Of a stretch of 64,000 bases of DNA, positions 35,764 to 45,434 are shown one piece after another (the stretch's first letter is position 1; each line of letters starts with the position of its first letter). The stretch comes from Linum tenue (lineage: Eukaryota; Streptophyta; Magnoliopsida; Malpighiales; Linaceae), in assembly GCA_946122785.1 (NCBI GenBank), contig CAMGYJ010000002.1:9360339-9424338 (forward strand), written 5' to 3'. The position numbers and the translations under genes are program-made. A model generated the notes under the pieces. The model was not told the origin of the DNA. It worked only from the letters and a program-made list of their open reading frames with translations, and did not search any database.

Positions 35764-36854
35764 GGGTGTGATTACGGTGACATGCATGTCACGGTGACTT
35801 GCACTTTTCGGTCGACCTCAGTTAGGATTAGGTCGACCTCACATAGAATTCGGTCGACCTCATATAGGATCCGGTCGACCTCATATAGGATCCGGTCGAC
35901 CTCATTTAGGATTCGGTCGATCTCATATAGGATCCGGTCGACCTAATATGTTGTTTCAGTGTAAAAACAGTTCATGGTGCCTACTTTGGATATTCATATC
36001 ATACAATTGACTAGATGGAAATTGAAGACTAATGACTTGTTTTGAAGCTGGAGTGTCCCTCTACATATTGAAGTGATTGAGAGCTCGATAGGAAGTCCAG
36101 AAGACCATTTTTGAACCTCATCAAAAGGCTATGCCAAAACTGGGAAACTGCCTAGAAATGGCTAAGTCTGGAAACGTGTTTGTGAAGCCTATTTTTTAGC
36201 TCAATTCGAGAAGCATAAATGCGAGTCGAGTCCAGGAGCCTCTACCACGTTAAATTAGGTATGTTTTTATACAAATTCAAGGAATTGGATGAAAGATTGG
36301 ATATCTTTAAGGCTTCAAACAAAAGGGTCGAAGTTGCTACGAAGGCTGTTTTTCTGGCAGACTTCGAGCACAAGCAAGCTGCCAGAAAAACAACCTTCGT
36401 AGCAACTTCGAGCCTTTTGTTTGAAGCCTTAAAGATATTCAATCTTTCATTCAATGCCTTGCCTTTGTATAAAAAAATACGTAATTTAACGTGGTAAAGG
36501 CCTCTGGACTTGACTCGCATCCATGCTTGTCAAATTGAGCTCCAAAGTAGGCTTGACAAACACGTTGCCAGACTTAGCCATTTTCAGGCAGTTTCCCAGT
36601 TTTGGCATAGCCTTTTGGTCAGGTTCAAAAATGGTCTTCTGGACTTTCTATTGAGCTCCCAAGTACTTTAATGTGTAGAGGGACACTTCAGCTTCAAAAC
36701 AAGCCTTTAATCTCCAATTTCCATCTAGCCAATTGTAAGATATGAATCTCCAAAGTAGGCACCATGAAACTGTTTGTACACTGAAACAACTGATTAGGTC
36801 GACCTGATCCTATATGAGGTCGACCGAAAAGTGCATGTCACCGTAGCAAAGTCC
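35764..36854. mobile_element. Non-autonomous MULE related to the large MULE; near-perfect long palindrome, 9-bp TSD
   Basis: The left end (GGGTGTGATTACGGTGACATG...) and the right end (ending ...CACCGTAGCAAAGTCC) match the TIRs of the 14718-25190 element. TAAACTAAA flanks both sides exactly (35755-35763 and 36855-36863). The two halves are inverted copies of each other across roughly 500 bp, with the turn near 36365-36380. The left arm starts with seven GGTCGACC copies (one as GGTCGATC) at an exact 21-bp period; the right arm retains two. Two similar 92-codon ORFs on opposite strands (36219-36497 and 36242-36520) are mirror images, not genes. It has no protein of its own and would need the transposase of a relative. 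Confidence 0.95.
35810..35943. promoter_or_regulatory. Seven-unit 21-bp array of GGTCGACC
   Basis: Units start at 35810 and every 21 bp to 35936 (GGTCGACC plus 13 bases such as TCATATAGGATCC). The sixth unit reads GGTCGATC. Two more copies 21 bp apart lie at the right end (about 36797-36825). Confidence 0.95.
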
Positions 36855-36863
36855 TAAACTAAA

Positions 36864-37439
36864 ACGTTTTCACTTATTGAACTTCTAGCTATTCATTTTA
36901 ACTTTTGCGTCCTTTTCCCCAAAGTTCCTATGTACTCTCCGTTAGAATTTGAGTTCGTGATCTTTGCAACTAAGGCAAACAATTAAATTAAATACTTAGT
37001 CACGTAATAAGCAATTTAATTTAGGATAAAAACAAGGGTAATGTGTATTTTTTATCCAAATCTTTTTTTAAAATTTTTTTATATTATTCAAACCTATCGA
37101 AATACTAAGAATTAGCCAAATGTTAACTTCCAGTTAGCAATTTTGTTAGTAATATTGACTTGGCAACATGATATTGACTTGGATGAAACACATGAAGGTC
37201 AACATTCCAAAATTTTAGTATTTTAACTAAGAAAAGAGTTACAAAATTATTAACGATAACATAAAAATGGCTAATATTTTGATGCATTATGATAGATTTG
37301 GCTCATTAATAGAATTTTAATAGATTTGGATAATATAAATGAATTAAAAAAGATTTGGATAAAAAGTAGACATTACACTAAAAACAATATACAAACTTTG
37401 CAAAATAATCAAAAGTGACATATAGATTGAAGCTTAAAT
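36864..37439. other. AT-rich intergenic DNA
   Basis: Non-coding, AT-rich. No gene or well-bounded repeat was recognised. Confidence 0.4.
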
Positions 37440-38200
37440 CCATACGGGATATTGCTGATCGGTCAGTAGGACCATGGATTTGGCCAAAAATCTTGAAATG
37501 CATACCAGGGGTAAGATCTCATATTTCTGGCAGTGGTAATGAACTTGCTTGGGATGGAAAGATTTTGCCTATCTGTTAAGCTTGTCTGGCAAACCATAAG
37601 AAACCCTCTCCCCCCCTTGATTGGCATAAGGTTGTTTGGGTTGAACCGTCCTAAGCACAGTCTATTATTATGGCTTGTTGTGATGAATCAGATTGTTACA
37701 AAAGACAAGCTTGTAAGTTGGGGGTTGGCTAGAGAATGCTCATGTGTTCTTTGTCTAGGTGGAGAAGAGTCTCATGATCACTTATTCTCTGACTGCCCTT
37801 ACAGTAGACATGTTTTGTCTACAGTCTTGTTTCGTTTCTGCAGGCTCCCAGTCTTCACCACCTGGTCAGAACACTTGAGCTGGGAAGTACGACAATGGTC
37901 CAGCGGTACAGGGCCAAAATGTGAAGAAGGTAGGCTTAAGATGGTCTATGTGTATTAGTTATGTGTGGCGAGAATGATGTTGCAGAACCCATGATGTTGT
38001 TATTTGCTCCCCCAGTAAGCTAGTTGGCGGGATTGAAGAAGAAGTGAAATGGATACTCGCAGCCAAGCTCTGAAGTTGTGATGATGCTGTCTTTACATAT
38101 TTTAGCATATAGTTACTGATTTGGTTATGTACTTGTTGTACTTGAAGAGGGGATTTGCAGTTTGCAACTCCGATGCTTAATAAATTTTTTGATTAACTAT
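37440..38200 (+). pseudogene. LINE fragment (zf-RVT region)
   Basis: Broken reading frames resemble the end of an L1-type ORF2, with the RNA-binding zinc-finger region (KDKLVSWGLARECSCVLCLG, then EESHDHLFSDCPYSRHV). The reading frame shifts and stops several times. It ends near an AT-rich tail (about 38180-38200) without an obvious long poly-A. No TSD was found. Confidence 0.7.
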
Positions 38201-38204
38201 AAAA

Positions 38205-38640
38205 AATCTCATTATCATTATTTTATAGTCTTGGATGTCTTAGTTGCATGTCATGTGAGATTAAATTTCAATCTCATTATCATTATTTTATAGTCTTGGT
38301 CTTGGATGTCTTAGTTGCATGTCATGTGAGATTAAATTTCACCTCTTAGCTTCACCATTGATCCATGTTAAACAATCAGAAAGCCCATTCACTTGGGTTG
38401 GATCATCGTCTTCAATTTACCCAATCCATCTTAATTATCGATTCCAGTTCCACCCCTTGGCTTCACCAATCAATCTTAATTTTACCCAATCAATCTTAAT
38501 TATTGATTCCAGTTCCACCCCTTAGCTTCACCACGGATCCACTCTAAACAACCAGAAAAACATTCACTTGGATTGAATCATCGTTTGCAATTTACTCAAT
38601 CAAGCTTTTGTATCAAAATATTTACCCAATCAAGCTTATC
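38205..38640. repeat. Local tandem duplications
   Basis: A block of about 70 bp beginning CTCATTATCATTATTTTATAG is repeated at about 38208 and 38274. Next to it 'ccaccccttrgcttcaccaatcaatcttaatt'-type words recur two to three times across 38335-38640. A small ORF here is a by-product. The remaining DNA up to 39206 shows no gene. Confidence 0.7.
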
Positions 38641-39206
38641 GATTCCTTGTCGTGTAGGTAGAATGCAAGAAATGTAACCATATCGTATTATAACGGATTA
38701 TATCAATTTAGTTTTACCAGTCATATAAGCTGATCAACCCTATCATATCTTGTCTACTTCTTCTTCAAAACCTTTCCTAAAGAATCCTTTAAACCGTATA
38801 CCACGTTGACCTCTAAGGAGATCTTGGGACCTTCACACGTATTGAGAAAAAAGAGCAGAGAAGAGCATGAAGCTTCGCAATCCCAAACAGAGTTTCAAAT
38901 GAAGAATTATTAGCATCTTAATGACGGAAAAAGACACAGTAATGACAATTGACAACTATAACCAGACTATACTGAGGAAAATGTAACCATGAGTGCCTAG
39001 AAAGAAATGGCCTTTTCGAACAAAGTGACAGCAGGCTTGTACACGACCAACAGAAACCCAAAATGCGAACACGATAATGTACAAATGTATCCTCCCTCTT
39101 ACACATACACACCATGAAGAACGCCCAGAAGAAACACTTTTCCTTGGCAACACTTGGGACGAGACGATAGATTCCATCCAGAGTGATGAAAGCAGGCCTC
39201 TGCGAA

Positions 39207-41568
39207 TTAGCATTCACATCCACTGGACCTAGGCTGACTGCTGCTTCCAACATCGATCGTGTCCGGCAAGTATCTTCATATCCCAGAAGGCATCAGGAGC
39301 AAAGAAACAAGGAAAATACTCAGCAGAATGATTTCTCACAGCACCAAGTATAGACAAACACAACATTTATGCAAACTAAAATCACAACTTGTTCAAAAAC
39401 CAAAACTCCAGTTAAAACTGTTGGGTTGTTTGATACCAGGAAAACTCATGATCTGATCAAATTAAGGAGGTGGATCATTTTATTTCAAGAATGAAATTTG
39501 TCACTAACCAAGTTCTAGTCTAGCAAATAAATGAATCCACCAGTAAACTTGACAAAAAAGCCATCAGTAATACTTTCAAAAGAACGATTATTCAAAATTC
39601 AACTTACATTTCCTCCTCTTCCCCACTCTTCAAGGCATCCTTGGCTATGACCTGAAAAGCTTCCTCTACATTAATGCCTTCCTTGGCAGAGGTCTCAAAG
39701 TATGGGATATTTCCTTTTGATGCGCACCATGCTCGAGCCTTTTTCTCTGAAACCTGGAATTAACAAAGCAGAAATGCAAAGATGGTGAATCTATATAAGC
39801 AGGATGAAAGAACGTATCTTCAGCTGCAAGGACAAAGACTAAACAGAACAACGGAACGGAGAAGAGGAAGAAGGGGGTGGCAAGGAGAACGAGGAAAGGA
39901 AGACAGAAAGTTCAAAGATGCTTACTACTCTGCTGTTTCCACCATCAACATCAATCTTGTTTCCGAGAACAACAAATGGGAAGTTCTCGGGATCAGAAGG
40001 ACTTGCCTGCAGAGGAGGGTTTCCTGGTTATTATCCAAGTTGTACATGCTCAGGCAAGTTTCAAGATACACTGTTTAAAAGATTGAAATAATACCTGGAT
40101 TAGGAATTCCTCCCTCCAGTTATTAAGATTGTCGAATGATTTCATCGAATTTACATCATAGACAAGGACACAGCAATCAGCCCCACGGTAGAAGGCAACA
40201 CCAAGGCTTTGGAATCTTTCCTGTCCAGCAGTATCCCAGATCTGCCAAAAGAAAGGTGTACATTGCGTGTTAGAAAATAGATAAATTCCTTGACGTACCC
40301 AACATTTTTATCGCTGAAAGGGTCAAACAATAGGGGATGCAATTTACGACACTTCAGCTTTCCTATACACAGGAACCTGAATGGATCTTAACTATGAGTT
40401 ATTTTAAATTATTAGTAGTTTATTCCTTTTAACTTGAAAAGGTAAAATTATGCAATCACATTCATCCACTGCACATGAGCTTCAGAGAGTTACAGCTACG
40501 ATGTTAAGCTCATACTAAGCTACTAAATGGACACAAAGAGTTAATCAATGCTAAATCTAAATAATTTCTTCCTCCTCTCATTTCATTTTACCCTGACTTT
40601 ACACAATTAAAGGCTCTTTCACCTGCCCATTGCTTTGTGGGTATGGGTACTGATCACCCACATATCTACATTGCTGCCACTAAAATTTCAAAGCTTCAGA
40701 ACCAAAATGAGTAATTAGATGACAGCAGTAATCATTATATCACTCAACGGCAAGGAAGTATACAAGTGAGAACAACCATCATTATTTCTTATAAAGGTTT
40801 CAAAATTCCAGGGCATTTGATCTTCACTTCGTGATCTAGTACCCTAGCTTCGCAGCTCTACAGCATTTGCTAATAATTAAGATGCAAAGGGAAGCAATTT
40901 ACATGGCAAGCATAACAGCTGGGCCACAGTAGCACAACCAAACCAACCTGTAAAGTGAAGAGCCTATCTTCAAACTGCACTTCCTTGGTCAAAAAATCCG
41001 CTCCAATCGTCGCCTTGTATTGGTTGCTAAACTTCTTGTTTACATATCTAAAAGCAATCCGTCAAAGAAACAACACCACCTAACAAAACGAAGTAAATAA
41101 CTCTCCATACAACAGAACCACCACTGTTTTTAGAACCGCAGGTGCTAAGAAAAACCAAGAAAAGCAGAACAAGCTGCAGGATACTGATTCATCAATGAAG
41201 TCTTGCCCACCCTGCAACCAGTAAAAAATTTGGAAATCAACCATTAACAAATTAGACAACGATAAAGATTAAAGAGTAGTCCCCAATCAACACAATTGGG
41301 AATTCCAGAATTGACTGACGGAGACCAATTGAGACAGAAAGCTGCAGTAACTAGATCAAGAAACCTAGCAAATTCAAAACCCTAAACCGAATTCCGATAG
41401 ATCAAACAGCTCCATTGTTGCATCGGAATACGCCGGATCAAAATTGGAAAAATCTGGAACTCGATCCGAGAGAAATCAAAGAATCCATCAAGAGATAAAT
41501 AAGCAAGCAACTGACCCGCTGTCACCGAGGATGATGACCTTCAAGAGAGTTCTTCGACGGGACGGCAT
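39207..41568 (-). CDS. RABG3: RAB7-type small GTPase (RABG3 clade)
   Basis: Seven exons: 41568-41516, 41212-41186, 41047-40948, 40241-40095, 40006-39926, 39753-39608, 39273-39207. Phases agree and the product is 206 residues, the usual RABG3 length. Motifs: P-loop GDSGVGKT (about 15-22), switch [10 protein letters not shown], DxxG WDTAGQE, NKID, and SAK in FETSAKEG. The C-terminus ends in CEC, the double geranylgeranylation signal. The last exon is short (22 residues, YLPDTIDVG...) and easily missed, because exon 6 reads on into a stop when its GTAAGT donor is ignored. The protein acts on late endosome and vacuole membranes in vacuolar trafficking. A 7.6-kb MULE starts 436 bp upstream of the ATG. 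A decayed copy lies at 31965-33450. Confidence 0.97.
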
Positions 41569-42395
41569 GATTGAATTGGCGGGCGATCTCGATCAAATCG
41601 ATCTACGTTAGGCTGAGTTTTTCGCCGCAGAAATCTGCTTAGAGTAGGGAAACGAGGAAATTTAGGGCGCGGGGCAGGGAGGTTTAGGGTATAGGGAAGT
41701 TGAGAGAGGAGTACAGATTGCTAGATGGATTGCTCTCTCGCTACTGTAACACGACTTCTATCTACTCCTAAATTGCTCCTCCTCTTCGTCTCTCGGTCTC
41801 CGGATCGCGACAAATTTCGTCGAAGTTTTTTTTCCTTTCCGACTTTCTTCCCCCTAATTTAACGCATAATATATTTTCCGATGCTTTTTTTTCAAATAAT
41901 GATTGGAACCTTTTCGGGCTCGTTGATGGGCTGAGTCTGGTCTGGAAATTACCTGTAATTTACTCGTATTTTCTTTTTTCTTCTCTCTGTTTTCTGTTTC
42001 GTAGGGGTAGGATACTATGCTAACTCCTAAAGGGGTAGTCATTTTCGACACCCCTCATTTGATTGGTCCAAAGTATACTTAATTATCAGGCAACTATTAA
42101 TGGCTGGAGAAAATAAATATGGATGGAGAAAAGAATAACTGGCATATTAATTATGCACGGGAAGTGGGGCAATTTAGCTGGAACCATGGATGGAAAGAGT
42201 GGCGTTTCTACTCCCTTTCCATTTGTTTCTATTTCCGCTTCCCGTCTCTGCTATTTCCCATCGCCGCCGCCGTGGAGAACCATAGCTCTGGTTCATCACT
42301 ACACGGCTGGCGGGATCCATTATTTTAAAAAATGGATGATCACATCGTCCAGTTGAATGGTGGAGGTCCCTGTGTACACAAGTCTGCCGGATTGG

Positions 42396-42657
42396 TGGTG
42401 GGTCCGGGCAAGGTGGAGGGTTTGGTGCCGGTGGAGGTGTAGGAGGAGGAGCTGGAGCTGGAGGCGGAGGAGGGTTAGGCGGTGGGGGCGGTAGAGGTGC
42501 AGGTGGTGGTCTCGGTGGCGGACGTGGCGGAGGAGCCGGTGGTGGATTTGGCATTGGGATTGGTGTTGGTGTTGGAGTTGGCATCGGCAGTGGTGCCGGA
42601 GCTGGGAAAGGAGTTGGAGTTGGGAGTGGCTCTGGCGGAGACGGCGGCGACAGATGA
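42396..42657 (+). pseudogene. Captured glycine-rich protein fragment inside the MULE
   Basis: One frame encodes GGGSGQGGGFGAGGGVGGG and continues as Gly-rich repeats into GIGIGVGVGVGIG and GSGSGGDGGDR before a stop. There is no in-frame signal peptide or convincing start. This is typical of glycine-rich cell-wall-type proteins. ORFs in other frames and the opposite Pro/Ala-rich strand are shadows. Capture of host gene pieces is the known habit of Pack-MULEs, but a low-complexity run could also arise in place. Confidence 0.55.
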
Positions 42658-42739
42658 TTCGTTACTTGGCCGGCCGTCTGTTGATTTCTGGCAGATGTTC
42701 ATATATTACCATTATCATTATCATTATCTTGGCAATGTA

Positions 42740-43690
42740 TATTGGTTATATTCTGAATTATTTTTATCACATAGAATGGTACATGTACAAATGGACTGGT
42801 ACATGTACCAGTCCAGTGATAGATGTACCAGTGGACTGATACATGTACCAGTGGAGTGATAGATGTACCACAATACTGGTACGCGTTTATAACTTTTTCC
42901 AAACAACACAAATATTAAATAACGATGTTTCAAGTTGTGATATATTTACCACAGTACTGGTACATTTACCAGTAGAGTGATAGATGTACCAGTATAGTGA
43001 TCCCCTGTCAACTTCTATTTGTTGAATCCTATTTTTTTTTCGTTTTATGAACTGTGCTCCATTTTTAAAGAACTGTGGTTGAGCGAGATAAATTATATAA
43101 CGTATATTGATTATATTCTGAATTATGTTTATCACATAGAATGGTACATGTACAAATGGACTGGTACATGTACCAGTCCAGTGATAGATGTACCAGTGGA
43201 CTGGTACATGTACCAGTGGACTAGTACATGTACCAGTGGAGTGATAGATGTACCACGATACTGGTACGCGTTTATAACTTTTTCCAAACAACACAAATAT
43301 TAAATAACGATGTTTCAAGTTGTGATATTTTTACCACAGTACTGGTACATTTACCAGTAGAGTGATAGATGTACCAGTATAGTGATCCCCTGTCAACTTC
43401 TATTTGTTGAATCCTGTTTTTTTTTTCGTTTTATGAATTGTGCTCCATTTTTAAAGAACTGTGGTTGAGCGAGATAAATTATATAACGTATATTGGTTAT
43501 ATTCTGAATTATGTTTATCACATAGAATGGTACATGTACAAATGGACTGGTACATGTACCAGTCCAGTGATAGATGTACCAGTGCACTGGTACATGTACC
43601 AGTGCAGTGATAGATGTACCAGAGTACTGGTACGCGTTTATAATTACCAACTGTTTTTCAAACAACACAAATATTAAACAAGACACCATA
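42740..43690. repeat. Three copies of a ~370-bp block with TGTACCAGT palindromes at 20-bp period
   Basis: Blocks begin with TATATTCTGAATTAT at about 42746, 43112 and 43498. Each carries ACTGGTACATGTACCAGT and a run of TGTACCAGTNNANTGATAGA units of 20 bp. Related 20-bp units (ACTACCACTACAGTGATAGA) recur near the right end at about 48770-48860. ORFs called here are by-products of the repeats. Confidence 0.85.
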
Positions 43691-44217
43691 ATAGGTAATT
43701 CCCATCCATAGGATCAATAAAGTTGTTTCAACACGGGTGTCCGAAATGTAAACAAAGACCAAATTATCCTTCAAATTCAAATAACCAAATAGTCCACTAG
43801 AATCATAAGCAAAAAAGAATCAGTTGGCGAAGGATGGCTGGGTCACTTGAGTAGCTGCAGGGAACAATGTTTCGTGTGCCTCAGAAGCTTTAACTGTCAA
43901 CTCTTCAAGCATTAGGTTACTCTCGTCCTCGAGCATGTCTGTAACTATTTCCACAATCAAGCATTAGGCATCTCAGGACCAGTTCTCTTTGTCCTTGCCA
44001 TTCCTGGTTTAATTGGAAGATAAGTCAATTCTACGAACTAACAAACGTACCAGTGTAGTGGTACTTTCAAGAACAAAAAATAAGTTGTAAATACCACTGC
44101 AGTGATAGCCCTATAAACATAAACTTTACAACTAACTACCACTTTAGTGATATTTTAACGAATCCAACGATAGACAATCATTAGCTTGTGAAGGATTTAC
44201 GACTATAATGCTAGATA

Positions 44218-45163
44218 TGATATGAGCTTGGATTGCTTCCATTCCAAGTTAGAATTGTTCGTTCAAGAAGCTAAGCTAACTCATTTGCACAATCTGAATT
44301 TTTGGCTAAGTATTATGACGAGTTCAGGTAGCCGACTTTGTGAGCTCGAACCTTCCAACTGGGTTGATAGAAATTCGAGTTTAAGGTTTGTTTTTGAAGA
44401 TAAACACTTCCTCTACAAGATGGCATGGGATTCGGGTTCATACAAGATCGTTAAGGCTGTGTTTCAAGGCCTCAAAGTAGCTGTCTCAAAACTGTCAAAC
44501 TGCCAGAATTTGGCTAAGTCTGGAGGCATGGTCAGGAAGGTCACTTTGGAGCTCCATTCAGGGAAGAAGGGTTCGAATCATGGAAGGATCTTTGTACCAC
44601 ATGAAAGTGTGTTTGTTTGTCTACAGAAGCAAGGTATTGGCTAAGGAGATGGAGACCTGGAGGCATGTGAGCGTGGGGGTCAAAGTTGCTATGGAACCTG
44701 TTTTGGAGGCTGCTTACGTGAGCTACAAGTTTTGGGTTTTATGGACGAGTTGGGATTCCTTTTCTGTTTGGGTTTGTTACCTTTAGACGTAGTAGGATTA
44801 ATTAGCTTTCCTTGTTTGTTTTGTACTCGAATTAGGTTTTAGTTTGCTTATTTAAAGACCTACAAACTCCATTGTAATAGTCAGACGTTAATCAATTAAG
44901 AACTTGTTCATTGAGTTTTTAACTCGTGGATTGTCCTTGTTGCTTGGTTCAAATCGCCAACAACGAGCGAGCCTTGTATCGATTGAGTCATCACCTCAAT
45001 CGTGGTCGGGTTGCTACCTTGAATTCGGTTGAGCCTCTTCCCCGCGCGTGGTGTTGAAGTTGCACTCCGAACCATCCTTCTTTTCCCCTGTTACTCTGTT
45101 TTCTGGCTTAGAAATTTGATTTCCAGGCTGTGTTCAACAAGCTTCTCGGTTTGGGGCTTATCA
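44218..45163 (+). repeat. 5' LTR
   Basis: It is 946 bp, TG...CA. A TATTTAAA word at about 44849 is a candidate TATA box and would place the U3/R border near 44880. The left half of the LTR is open in one frame for 140 codons (44222-44644), the same stretch that ends the internal ORF in the 3' LTR. Confidence 0.95.
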
Positions 45164-45165
45164 AG

Positions 45166-45177
45166 TGGTATCAGAGC
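45166..45177 (+). other. Primer-binding site (tRNA-iMet)
   Basis: TGGTATCAGAGC lies two bases after the 5' LTR. This is the standard PBS of many plant LTR retrotransposons. Confidence 0.93.
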
Positions 45178-45434
45178 CCGGTTCAACTCAGTGGCCGTGT
45201 GAAAATTCTCCCGCGGTGGCAGAGACGACGAGTTCATCGACAGAAGGCGGCGCGGGTACGACGAGGTGGACCCGATCAAAGGGCCCTGTAGAGTGCGATC
45301 CTACTGCTGTCTTGGTAGTGGGACAGAAGGTTTCGAAGAAGCAGGCGGTTGTTCTGAGTGTCCCTAACAAAGAACGGTCGCTCGCGGCAGAGTCCGTTTT
45401 GGAGAAGGAGTCCGCGCCACACGCCGATTCAGCA

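Noticed and set aside
36219..36520. Two similar 92-codon ORFs on opposite strands
   Set aside because: They are the two arms of a palindrome read in mirror image, with no start context and no known domain.
39601..39608. RABG3 ending at the in-frame TAA just after EEEEM
   Set aside because: A perfect GTAAGTT donor starts two bases into that region, and an exon at 39273-39207 supplies the conserved YLPDTIDV...CEC tail in the right phase.
42654..43689. Several 60-143-codon ORFs rich in Tyr/Trp/Thr/Cys
   Set aside because: They are translations of the TGTACCAGT repeat blocks, and the same peptides recur in each copy on both strands.
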